A stretch of DNA of 6,603 bases, from assembly GCA_023144145.1 (NCBI GenBank), contig JAGLGG010000068.1, forward strand, positions 1 to 6,603, in the 5' to 3' direction. Below are positions 1 to 6,558 of the stretch, piece by piece. How positions within the stretch are numbered: the first letter of the stretch is position 1; each line of letters begins with the position of its first letter. The notes under the pieces are model-generated. The model made no database searches. It saw nothing but the letters and a program-made list of their open reading frames with translations, and was not told the DNA's origin. The position numbers were made by a program, and so were the translations under genes. This stretch comes from Anaerolineales bacterium. Its GTDB lineage: Bacteria > Chloroflexota > Anaerolineae > Anaerolineales > E44-bin32.

Positions 1-462
1 TTTGAGCCCTTTGTTGCAATTCCGAATTTGCCTGAGAACGTAAAACCTGTCTCCGAATTAGCCGGTCTCGAAATCGACCAGGTGGTGATTGGATTATGCA
101 CAAATGGGAACCTCGAAGATCTGCGTGCGGCAGCCTCAGTCCTTAAAGGAAAGGTGATTCACCCCAAAATTCGCACATTAATTATTCCAGGAACACAAAA
201 GGTTTATCTGGATGCTGTCCGGGAAGGTCTCATCGAAATTTTCATTGAAGCAAATTGCTCGGTGAGCACTCCAACTTGTGGACCTTGCCTCGGCGGACAC
301 ATGGGGGTTTTGGCCTCCGGCGAACGTTGTCTATCCACCAGTAACAGGAATTTCAAAGGTCGTATGGGCCACCCAACCAGTGAGGTCTATCTGGCTAACC
401 CATATGTCGCTGCTGCGACTGCAATAACCGGGTGCATCACGTCTCCGGCGGAGTTAAAGTGA
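1..462 (+). CDS. leuC: 3-isopropylmalate dehydratase large subunit (LeuC/homoaconitase family), C-terminal 153 residues
   Basis: The reading frame is open from the first base, so the gene is cut by the window edge. The 153 residues seen are the C-terminal part of a protein usually about 420 residues long in the archaeal/clostridial-type subfamily. The enzyme pairs with the small subunit and uses a [4Fe-4S] cluster to isomerise 2- and 3-isopropylmalate. All three expected cluster ligands are visible: Cys33 in IGLCTNG, and Cys93 and Cys96 in TPTCGPCLGG (fragment numbering), with the family's usual spacing of about 60 residues plus CxxC. The tail CLSTSNRNFKGRMG and the run to PYVAAATAITG are also typical. 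The residue before the first ligand is Leu, where Ser or Thr is common. The stop is 7 bases before the small-subunit gene, so the two are surely co-translated. Homoaconitase or another 2-substituted malate dehydratase remains possible. Confidence 0.93.
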   Translation, partial: FEPFVAIPNLPENVKPVSELAGLEIDQVVIGLCTNGNLEDLRAAASVLKGKVIHPKIRTLIIPGTQKVYLDAVREGLIEIFIEANCSVSTPTCGPCLGGHMGVLASGERCLSTSNRNFKGRMGHPTSEVYLANPYVAAATAITGCITSPAELK

Positions 463-469
463 GGAAAAT

Positions 470-1039
470 ATGACTAGGAGTGAAGATCCGGGCCCTGTGC
501 GCAAGGATTATTTGCGCGAGAGGGTTCGCATACGTGGGAAAGCATGGACCTTCGGAAAAAATATTGATACGGACGCGATCATCCCTGCCCGGCACTGCAA
601 TACGTCTGACCCGGAAGAACTTGCTACGCATTGCATGGAGGATGCCGATCCTAGTTTTATTCAAAATATGCGTCGTGGAGATCTAATTGTGGCGGATACA
701 AATTTCGGGTGTGGGTCCTCAAGAGAAGTCGCCCCCATAAGCATTCATGCAGCTGGAGTATCTGCCGTGATCGCTAAATCCTTCGCGCGCATCTTTTTCC
801 GAAATGCCATAAATATCGGGCTCCCAATCCTCGAATCGCCTGATGCTGTTGATGGGATAAAGGAAGGCGATGAGATCGAAGTTGAACCAGCGACAGGGAC
901 GATCCGAAATCTTTCTCAAGGGACCATTTTTCATGCTGTTCCTTATCCAGAGTTCCTTCAACGCATCATTGATCTGGGCGGCTTGCTTCCTTATGTGGAG
1001 CAAAGACTGGCCGACGCAAAAACTACAGATATGACCTGA
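470..1039 (+). CDS. leuD: 3-isopropylmalate dehydratase small subunit (LeuD-type)
   Basis: This 189-residue protein is the swivelling small subunit that completes the dehydratase active site with the large subunit just upstream. Visible family motifs are DTDAIIPAR (residues 33-41), the phosphate-loop-like FGCGSSRE (79-86) and AKSFARIFFRNAINIGLPILE. The ATG at 470 has GAGG at 461-464 (overlapping the upstream stop), so I keep this start. It gives about 20 residues more than the usual 160-170. A TTG at 512, with AAGGA at 503-507, would give 175 residues and is a reasonable alternative. Two positions are unusual. The substrate-loop tetrad after IIPAR is HCNT (42-45), where YLRT or YLNT is commonly seen. 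Val87 follows SSRE, where His is usual. These could shift substrate preference, so the substrate is less certain than the fold. The trio with the next gene fits leucine biosynthesis. Confidence 0.92.
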   Translation: MTRSEDPGPVRKDYLRERVRIRGKAWTFGKNIDTDAIIPARHCNTSDPEELATHCMEDADPSFIQNMRRGDLIVADTNFGCGSSREVAPISIHAAGVSAVIAKSFARIFFRNAINIGLPILESPDAVDGIKEGDEIEVEPATGTIRNLSQGTIFHAVPYPEFLQRIIDLGGLLPYVEQRLADAKTTDMT

Positions 1040-1124
1040 GCCCAATCCTGGGACATTCAGCACTCAAACCGACCTAACAATCCAAGACAAGCTATCCGAC
1101 TAACCAACCTTGACTGGAGACAGG

Positions 1125-2207
1125 ATGAAAAGCTACAAAATTGGAGTAATTCCCGGAGATGGGATTGGCCCCGAAGTAATACAGGAGGGTCTGAAAGTTC
1201 TTGACGCCATCGCTGCACGAGGTGGCTTTTCAGTTGAAAAGGTTCATTACCCATACAGCGGCGAATACTATCTTAAGACCAAAGAATTGGTGCCGGAGAG
1301 TGTGATCGATGAATGGCGTGGCCTTGACGCGATACTGATGGGCGCGATTGGTCACCCCGACGTCGAACCAGGGCTGGTTGAACGCTCGGTAATTCTTGGG
1401 CTGAGATTTGGTCTTGATCTTTATATCAACCTCAGACCCATCAAACTATACACAGAGCATTTGTGCCCGATCAAAGGTAAGACACCAAAAGATATCGATT
1501 TTGTTGTCGTAAGGGAAAACACTGAAGGCCTTTATTCACAAATCGGTGGGCACCTCAAAGCACGAACCGAGGATGAGGTAGCTCTGGTAACTGGCGTATA
1601 CACTTGGAAGGGGTGTGAACGTGCAACCCGCTACGCCTTCGAGCTTGCCAAGGAGCGCAGCCATGTAAATGCTGGCTCCAGACCCAAAGTCACCCTGGTT
1701 GATAAAGCAAATGCAATTCGACCACAAGATATCTGGACACGTACGTTTGCACATGTTTCCCAGGATTATCCTGAGGTTGAACTGGACCATGCATATGTAG
1801 ACGCATGCTGCATGTGGATGATCAAAAATCCGGAGTGGTTTGATGTCATTGTTACGACAAATTTATTTGGGGACATCATCACAGACCTGGGTGCAATGCT
1901 TCAAGGCGGAATGGGTATCGCCGCGTCAGGCAACATTCACCCTGGAAAAACTTCAATGTTCGAACCCATCCATGGATCCGCACCGAAGCACGCCGGTAAA
2001 GATATTGCAAGTCCACTAGGCGCAATTTTGGCGGTTTCCATGATGCTGGACTACATTGGAGAGCATGAGGGTTCGCAAAGAATCGAGAGCGCGGTTGAAC
2101 ATCTTCTTAGTACACGCGCGATCCCTTCCGTTGATACGAGTAGTGCACTCTCGACCAGCCATACTGGTGACTTGGTCGTTGATCATTTAGCACGCGCAGA
2201 GACATAA
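1125..2207 (+). CDS. leuB: 3-isopropylmalate dehydrogenase family enzyme (isocitrate/isopropylmalate dehydrogenase superfamily)
   Basis: This 360-residue cytosolic beta-decarboxylating dehydrogenase would oxidise 3-isopropylmalate to 2-oxoisocaproate, following the dehydratase encoded upstream. The chosen start is the ATG at 1125, with GGAG at 1116-1119. An in-frame TTG at 1110 would overlap that ribosome site. The N-terminal GDGIGPE motif is at 11-17. The substrate arginines are Arg94 and Arg104 (in LRFGLDLYINLRP) and Arg130 (in VRENTEGLY). Catalytic Tyr137 and Lys194 and metal-binding Asp226, Asp250 and Asp254 are all present. Hydrophobic Ile90 and Leu91 sit where the isopropyl group is recognised in the Thermus enzyme. 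The ERSVILGLRF helix resembles actinobacterial-type LeuB more than the enterobacterial RELTGGIYFG type. In the cofactor loop the sequence is GSAPKHAG, with Lys288-His289 where NAD-dependent members have Asp. This resembles the NADP-specific Lys-Tyr of E. coli isocitrate dehydrogenase. Tartrate/D-malate or homoisocitrate dehydrogenase activity cannot be excluded. Confidence 0.88.
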   Translation: MKSYKIGVIPGDGIGPEVIQEGLKVLDAIAARGGFSVEKVHYPYSGEYYLKTKELVPESVIDEWRGLDAILMGAIGHPDVEPGLVERSVILGLRFGLDLYINLRPIKLYTEHLCPIKGKTPKDIDFVVVRENTEGLYSQIGGHLKARTEDEVALVTGVYTWKGCERATRYAFELAKERSHVNAGSRPKVTLVDKANAIRPQDIWTRTFAHVSQDYPEVELDHAYVDACCMWMIKNPEWFDVIVTTNLFGDIITDLGAMLQGGMGIAASGNIHPGKTSMFEPIHGSAPKHAGKDIASPLGAILAVSMMLDYIGEHEGSQRIESAVEHLLSTRAIPSVDTSSALSTSHTGDLVVDHLARAET

Positions 2208-2400
2208 TTGTGCTGATCGTTCCCTTTTCCAGAAAAAATTTTTTTTCAACCGCGTACTCAATTTGAAATTGCTGTAAATGTCATTACTGATTTGACAAGC
2301 ACCAGGAAATTCTCGTCCGTTAAAAATGCATGGTAAATCGTATTAAAAAACATAATCCCATTCGCGCTGCTCCACGCTAACACTTTCAACAAAACCAAAA

Positions 2401-3174
2401 TCACTTATTTTTCCATACCGGTTTGCGTTTTTCGAGAAATGCGTGAAGGCCTTCGGTTGCATCTTCGGATTCCATGAGTTCTTCGAGATATAGACGCTCC
2501 ATATCATCCATCAACCCATCCCAACTCGATAGTCCCATTAGATAACCCCTCTTATTCATCCGCAGCGCGGCGGCACTAAGTTGAGAGAGTTTATCGACAA
2601 GCCTCTGAACGCCACTATTCAATTCGTCCAAAGGCAAGACTTCGTCAATCAACCCGATCTCTGCCGCTTTAACAGCCTCGAGTTGTTCACCCGTAAACAG
2701 GAGGCGAGCAGTCCATCTAGGTCCAACAAGCATGGGAAGTCGTAGTGCCGCTATGGGAGCCATGGCGGCCAATTGAATTTCGGGCTGACCAATACGCGCT
2801 CCCTCCGCCATGTAGGCAAAGTCACAACATATCACCAGTTCACAACCTCCACCCAAAGCATGCCCGTGAACTTTTGCGATGGTGGGAAGGGGAAAATCCG
2901 CCAGAATTTTACAAACTCGATCGAATAAGGGGATCATTACACCCACCCGTTCCGGGGTATGATCAGCTACATCGACGCCTGCAGAAAAAAACTTCCCTTC
3001 TGCATTAAGAATCAATACTTTTAAGTCGGTATCCCCACCCGCCAATTCGATAGCTTGCTCGAATTCATGAAGCATCGGTATGTGAATGACGTTCACAGGA
3101 GGCCTGTTAAGCGTGAGGGATCCGATTCCTTCGCTTGAAGAGTAGGAAATGAATTCGAAGCTTTTCTCAGTCAT
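2401..3174 (-). CDS. Enoyl-CoA hydratase/isomerase (crotonase) family protein, cyclohexadienecarbonyl-CoA hydratase-like
   Basis: This 257-residue protein has the full length of a crotonase-fold acyl-CoA enzyme. The CoA/oxyanion-hole segment FFSAGVDVADH is at 62-72, and the second oxyanion-hole glycines are in HALGGGCEL (105-113). Both classical hydratase glutamates are present, Glu112 in GGGCEL and Glu132 in GQPEI, so water addition to an enoyl-CoA is plausible. The C-terminal FLEKRKPVWKNK is typical of the family. The SAGVDVADH and APIAA stretches recall cyclohexa-1,5-dienecarbonyl-CoA hydratases (Dch) of benzoyl-CoA degradation. No other aromatic-degradation gene is present, so I do not assign that substrate. 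The start is the ATG at 3174-3172, preceded on the minus strand by AAAGGA (plus positions 3181-3186). The gene stands alone, convergent with the dehydrogenase gene, and has its own promoter candidate. It could equally serve fatty-acid or amino-acid catabolism. Confidence 0.92.
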   Translation of the reverse strand: MTEKSFEFISYSSSEGIGSLTLNRPPVNVIHIPMLHEFEQAIELAGGDTDLKVLILNAEGKFFSAGVDVADHTPERVGVMIPLFDRVCKILADFPLPTIAKVHGHALGGGCELVICCDFAYMAEGARIGQPEIQLAAMAPIAALRLPMLVGPRWTARLLFTGEQLEAVKAAEIGLIDEVLPLDELNSGVQRLVDKLSQLSAAALRMNKRGYLMGLSSWDGLMDDMERLYLEELMESEDATEGLHAFLEKRKPVWKNK

Positions 3175-3202
3175 GGTTGATCCTTTCCCAGAGGCGTACT
3201 TA

Positions 3203-3231
3203 TTTATATGGCATTAAGTCCACAATTCAAA
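3203..3231 (-). promoter_or_regulatory. Sigma70-like promoter for the crotonase gene
   Basis: Read on the minus strand, a -35-like TTTGAA (plus 3226-3231) lies exactly 17 bases from a -10-like TATAAA (plus 3203-3208). This would start transcription about 20 bases before the crotonase ATG, leaving room for the AAAGGA ribosome site. Spacing and position are both good. The match is by eye only. Confidence 0.55.
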
Positions 3232-3294
3232 ATTAAATCATCATCACAGATGGATATCGGCATTCATTTATTAACTACTGTTATTATCAAATTT

Positions 3295-3500
3295 GTCATT
3301 CTGCGCCGCAGCGTTCCCCATAATCTCATTCTGAACGACTTAAGGGAGGTAAAGCCATTTCAACGAACTAAAGGAACTCGTTCTCCGACTTCAAAGCCTA
3401 TTTGCATTCAAGAAACGAGATCCTTCAGTCAATCTGAGCGACTGGAAGGAAGAAAAGGCCTTTCAAAGAACGAAAGATCCCTCGTTTTACGATATGAAAG
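3295..3500. repeat. Degenerate tandem array with ~52-bp period
   Basis: Imperfect units begin with a motif like CTCATTCTGAACGACTT at 3325, 3377 and 3428, with a weaker one at 3481. The spacings are therefore 52, 51 and 53 bases. A partial related unit, GTCATTCTGCGCCGCAGCG, starts at 3295. The second half of each unit is also related: the segment AAGCCATTTCAACGAACTAA near 3352 matches AAGGCCTTTCAAAGAACGAA near 3455, and a diverged copy lies at about 3393-3425. Aligning 3351-3396 with 3454-3500 by hand gives roughly 70% identity with two small gaps. The motif recalls the short dispersed CATTCTGAACGAAG-type intergenic repeats seen in several bacterial genomes. That comparison is from memory. Open frames that cross the array (3208-3564, and the upstream extension of the acetyltransferase frame from 3353) are best explained as stop-poor repeat sequence. 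Confidence 0.6.
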
Positions 3501-3522
3501 TCACTTACGAAAAAGGAATGAA

Positions 3523-3551
3523 ACCGACCAACATAATAATGTTGGTTTGGT
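3523..3551. repeat. Inverted repeat / hairpin just after the repeat array
   Basis: ACCAACAT (3527-3534) and ATGTTGGT (3539-3546) are perfect 8-base complementary arms around an AATA loop. The pairing extends outward through ACC (3523-3525) with GGT (3549-3551) across a small internal bulge. Only a broken T-rich stretch (CATTTTCTC) follows, so it is not a textbook intrinsic terminator. It lies about 75 bases before the acetyltransferase start and could be a leader hairpin or part of the repeat element. Its role is unknown. Confidence 0.5.
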
Positions 3552-3625
3552 CATTTTCTCATAGAGTACAATCAGAAGAGATAGTAAGTTTCACACGTTG
3601 TGGAATGGTGGGAGATCGAATTCTG

Positions 3626-4189
3626 ATGAGTTTAAACGTTAAACGCTTTGATGAATCTCTTCGATCAGATTTTTTCCACGTTCATTCTGAAAAATTGGGA
3701 TGTGGGTGGTGCTTCTGTGTTGCATGGTGGGTGCCATCATGGGAAGGATGGTCGGAACGGACTGCAGAGGAAAATCGAAAATTACGGGAAGTGCTCCTTG
3801 AGTCAGGTGAATATGATGGTTACATCCTTTATGATGACGAACAACCCATCGGTTGGTGCCAGGTGGGAACACATAAGAGGTTGAATAAATTGGTTAGTCA
3901 ATTTTCACTCGATCATGGTGAGGACGTTTGGGCAATCACATGTTTTCTGATCGCGCCTTCATACCGAAGAAGGGGTATGGCCAATGCCTTACTGGAGGGT
4001 GTACTGCAAGACCTTGAAACTCGCGGGGTTAGAACAGTGTTGGCCTTTCCAAAAGTTGATCCAAATTTAGATGAGCTCGCACTATGGAATGGACCACTGT
4101 CATTATTCCTTCGAGCAGGCTTCACTCGTTTTCGGGATGATCCCCACCGCCCCATCTTTATGATGGATTTAGGGAAGCCTTCAGATTAG
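3626..4189 (+). CDS. GNAT-family N-acetyltransferase
   Basis: This 187-residue protein is predicted to transfer an acetyl group from acetyl-CoA to an unknown amine. The acetyl-CoA pyrophosphate-binding motif A is visible in FLIAPSYRRRGMANALL, where Arg114-x-x-Gly117-x-Ala119 is the RxxGxA signature. The earlier segment GWCFCVAWWVPSWEGW, a YDGYILYDDEQPIGWCQVG strand pair and the C-terminal LFLRAGFTRFRDDPHRPI fit one GNAT subfamily with a Cys/Trp-rich N-terminus. I chose the ATG at 3626, with GGGAG at 3610-3614 (a rather long 11-base spacer), because family-like sequence begins there. In-frame ATGs at 3605 and 3494 exist, but the latter starts inside the degenerate repeat array and has no ribosome site. 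The frame is open back to 3353 without any ATG, GTG or TTG before 3494. The substrate is unknown, and the neighbours do not reveal it. Confidence 0.85.
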   Translation: MSLNVKRFDESLRSDFFHVHSEKLGCGWCFCVAWWVPSWEGWSERTAEENRKLREVLLESGEYDGYILYDDEQPIGWCQVGTHKRLNKLVSQFSLDHGEDVWAITCFLIAPSYRRRGMANALLEGVLQDLETRGVRTVLAFPKVDPNLDELALWNGPLSLFLRAGFTRFRDDPHRPIFMMDLGKPSD

Positions 4190-4250
4190 TTAAAATATCT
4201 CGGAAAAACTGTTTCTACAATGTACCAAAGCATTCGATAAAAGGACAGCA

Positions 4251-5177
4251 ATGTCTCCTGAACGATCCATTCATGCAGTAACAGGCGCATTTGGGTATTC
4301 GGGCAAGTATATTGCCAAGCGCCTCATCGATGCTGGCCATGAGGTTATCACGCTTACTAACTCTCACGACAAATCAAATACTTTTAGAGAGGCAATTCGT
4401 GTTTTTCCCCTTCGGTTCGATGATTCGAACCAATTAATCGAATCTCTTAAGGGCGTACGCACCTTGTATAACACCTACTGGGTGAGGTTTAACTACGCCG
4501 GATTTTCACATGCATTGGCAGTCAGCAACACAATTCGCCTCATTCAAGCTGCGCAAAGAGCCGGAGTAGAACGAATCGTTCACTTGAGCATCACCAATCC
4601 ATCAGCGACATCGCCATTTGAATATTTCCGAGGAAAAGCCAAACTTGAACAAGTGATTATCGATTCTGGGATGTCTTACGCAATCCTGAGACCTACTGTC
4701 CTTTTCGGCAAAGAGGACATTCTCATCAATAATATTGCTTGGACGCTTCGGAAACTTCCTGTCTTTGGGCTCTTTGGAGATGGTTCATATAAGCTCCAAC
4801 CCATTTATGTTGACGACCTAGCAAAGATTGCTGTCAATCAAGGTGCCAATTCGGATAATAGGATCCTAAATACCATCGGTCCTGAGACTTTTTCATATCG
4901 CGAGCTTGTTAACTCCATCGGCAGGATCATTGGGAAATCTCGCCCCACAATCCCTCTCCCACCGAGGTTGGCTTATTTCTTCGGTTTGTTGCTTGGGAAA
5001 ATCGTTGGTGACGTGATGATAACCTGGGATGAAGTTGGGGGGTTGATGGCGAATCTACTTTGCGTTGAATCCCCCCCTACTGGGGAAACTCGACTGACAA
5101 AGTGGGTGACCGAACACGCTTCAAGCATAGGTGCTCGATACACAAATGAACTTCAAAGAAGACGACTCAATCTTTAG
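4251..5177 (+). CDS. Atypical short-chain dehydrogenase (NmrA/NDUFA9-like NAD(P)-binding protein)
   Basis: This 308-residue protein has an N-terminal Rossmann fold with the glycine motif TGAFGYSG (residues 11-18), the extended/atypical SDR form GxxGxxG. A Ser-Tyr-Lys arrangement is present: Ser113 in HLSITNPS, and Tyr125 and Lys129 in YFRGK (YxxxK). It could therefore retain redox or epimerase activity, although many NmrA/NDUFA9-like proteins are only NAD(P)-binding. YAILRPTVLFG and LQPIYVDDLAKIAV are standard downstream markers of this group. The C-terminal part, with LPPRLAYFFGLLLGKIVGD, is hydrophobic and may contact a membrane, but I see no clear transmembrane helix. The start ATG has AAGGA at 4241-4245. 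It follows the acetyltransferase by 61 bases and precedes fabF by 94, so co-transcription is possible. The substrate is unknown. Confidence 0.87.
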   Translation: MSPERSIHAVTGAFGYSGKYIAKRLIDAGHEVITLTNSHDKSNTFREAIRVFPLRFDDSNQLIESLKGVRTLYNTYWVRFNYAGFSHALAVSNTIRLIQAAQRAGVERIVHLSITNPSATSPFEYFRGKAKLEQVIIDSGMSYAILRPTVLFGKEDILINNIAWTLRKLPVFGLFGDGSYKLQPIYVDDLAKIAVNQGANSDNRILNTIGPETFSYRELVNSIGRIIGKSRPTIPLPPRLAYFFGLLLGKIVGDVMITWDEVGGLMANLLCVESPPTGETRLTKWVTEHASSIGARYTNELQRRRLNL

Positions 5178-5203
5178 ACCCAAGTACGTAATCCACATAT
5201 AAT
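5173..5203 (+). promoter_or_regulatory. Candidate promoter for the fabF-like gene
   Basis: A perfect TATAAT lies at 5198-5203. The best -35 partner is TTTAGA at 5173-5178 (four of six consensus bases), with a long 19-base spacer, and it overlaps the end of the preceding gene. It would give a leader of about 60 bases before the TTG start. The weak -35 makes this tentative. Confidence 0.35.
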
Positions 5204-5271
5204 TAGTACCTACGATCAAAGCCTTTGACACTACGCTGAATCCAATGGCCAAAACAAGTTAGGAGAACTCC

Positions 5272-6558
5272 TTGAGCAAAACAAAAAAGGACCCAAGGCT
5301 CGAACGGCAGGACGACCATAGGGTCGTCGTAACCGGGATGAGCGCGCTCACTGCGGTTGGGCATACTGTTGCATCGACATGGGAAAATCTCATCGAGGCG
5401 AGATCAGGTATCGCCAGAATCACCCTGATGGATGCATCTCCTTATGGATGCCAGATTGCTGGCGAAGTGAAAGATTTCAATCCTGATGCTTTCATTCCGC
5501 GAAAGAAGTCCAGACATATGGCTTTCTCATCGAAGTACGCGATCATCACCGCCGGGCAGGCGATAGAAGATTCAAATTTAGATTTAGAGACATTAGACCT
5601 GGATAATGTAGGTGTCATAATTGGCACCGCCGGTGGGAGCACAGTCGAAGAAACGGAGCTTGCCATGAGGGCGCTGCTCAACAAGGAGAAAGGAAAGCTT
5701 TCGCCTTTCCAAATCCTCAGATTTTGGCCAAACATGCCCTCCTACTTCATCGCTGAACAATTCAAACTCAAGGGCTATAACTCAACTGTCTGCACAGCCT
5801 GTGCATCCGCAACCCAAGCCATTGGAGACGCTTATAGATTAATAAAAAGTGGGGACGCTGAAGTAGTAATTACAGGAGGTTCTGAAAGCATGGTCAGTGA
5901 GACTGTCTTGGCAGGTTTTACCGCCATGCGCGCACTCCCTACCAACTATAACGATGACCCTGAAAAGGCAATGCGCCCCTTTGACGCAAATCGGGAAGGA
6001 TTTGTCCCTGGCCAAGGTGCGGCTATGCTGGTCCTTGAGAGCCTGGAGCATGCCAAGAACAGGGGAGCAAAAATTTATGCTGAAGTTTTAGGCGCAGGGG
6101 CCTCTAGTGACGCTTTCCACATGATCGCGCCTGATCCTGAGGGCAAAGGCGCAGCACTTGCTATACAGCGAGCGCTGGATGCAGCTAAGGTTAACTTAGA
6201 TGAGGTGGATTATATTAACGCTCACGGCACGAGCACTCCCTTAGGTGATAAATCTGAAACCCAGGCAATCAAGCGCTTTTTCGGCGAATTCGCGCCCGAT
6301 ATCCCAATCAGTTCAACCAAATCCATGATTGGGCACATGATGGGAGCAACTGGCGCGCTCGAAGCGATCGTTTGTATCCAAAGCATCAACACTGGCATCA
6401 TCCACCCCACAATTAATTATGAAACACCGGACCCCGAATGCGATTTGGACTACGTCCCCAACGTGGCTAGAGACGCTGAAGTAAGCGTTGCTATATCCAA
6501 TTCGTTTGGTCTTGGTGGGCAGAATGCTTGTTTAGTCGTGGGTGAATTCACTGGGTGA
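5272..6558 (+). CDS. fabF: Beta-ketoacyl-[acyl-carrier-protein] synthase II (FabF-type KAS)
   Basis: This 428-residue condensing enzyme joins an acyl group to malonyl-ACP in fatty-acid elongation. The Cys-His-His catalytic triad is intact: Cys177 in TACAS, His318 in NAHGTSTPLGD and His355 in KSMIGHMMGATG, with the conserved Lys350. RPFDANREGFVPGQGA and SNSFGLGGQNA are further thiolase-fold KAS motifs. The start is TTG at 5272, supported by AGGAG at 5261-5265 with a 6-base spacer. No ATG lies nearby before the first conserved motif (RVVVTGMSALTAVG). The protein is slightly longer than the usual 410-415 because of about 16 charged N-terminal residues. Leu414 occupies the position of the gating Phe400 of E. 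coli FabF, which could affect acyl-chain gating. No ACP, FabD or FabG gene is in the window, so a specialised KAS role cannot be ruled out. Confidence 0.93.
   Translation: MSKTKKDPRLERQDDHRVVVTGMSALTAVGHTVASTWENLIEARSGIARITLMDASPYGCQIAGEVKDFNPDAFIPRKKSRHMAFSSKYAIITAGQAIEDSNLDLETLDLDNVGVIIGTAGGSTVEETELAMRALLNKEKGKLSPFQILRFWPNMPSYFIAEQFKLKGYNSTVCTACASATQAIGDAYRLIKSGDAEVVITGGSESMVSETVLAGFTAMRALPTNYNDDPEKAMRPFDANREGFVPGQGAAMLVLESLEHAKNRGAKIYAEVLGAGASSDAFHMIAPDPEGKGAALAIQRALDAAKVNLDEVDYINAHGTSTPLGDKSETQAIKRFFGEFAPDIPISSTKSMIGHMMGATGALEAIVCIQSINTGIIHPTINYETPDPECDLDYVPNVARDAEVSVAISNSFGLGGQNACLVVGEFTG

Noticed and set aside
719..1063. Minus-strand open frame opposite the dehydratase small subunit
   Set aside because: It is a shadow of a well-supported gene, with no family motif and no ribosome site of note.
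2233..2246. A6T8 tract as an intrinsic terminator of the dehydrogenase gene
   Set aside because: There is no GC-rich stem before the T run. The tract is only self-complementary A/T and would not form a usable loop.
2259..2271. Small palindrome CAATTTGAAATTG as an operator
   Set aside because: It is short, AT-rich and lies in a convergent 3' gap far from any start codon, so chance is the simplest explanation.
3352..3487. Repeated peptide-like FQRTK seen in two different frames
   Set aside because: The copies lie 103 bases apart in different frames. This reflects the underlying DNA repeat and not a protein repeat.
3295..3500. Possible CRISPR array
   Set aside because: The whole ~52-base unit is diverged, with no constant repeat alternating with unique spacers, and no cas genes are present.
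3208..3564. A 118-codon plus-strand open frame in the gap
   Set aside because: It lacks a ribosome site, has no recognisable domain, crosses the crotonase promoter and the degenerate repeat array, and overlaps another open frame. It is best explained as stop-poor repeat sequence.
5225..5230. TTGACA as a -35 element before fabF
   Set aside because: No -10-like hexamer lies 16-18 bases downstream. The nearby TATAAT is upstream of it.
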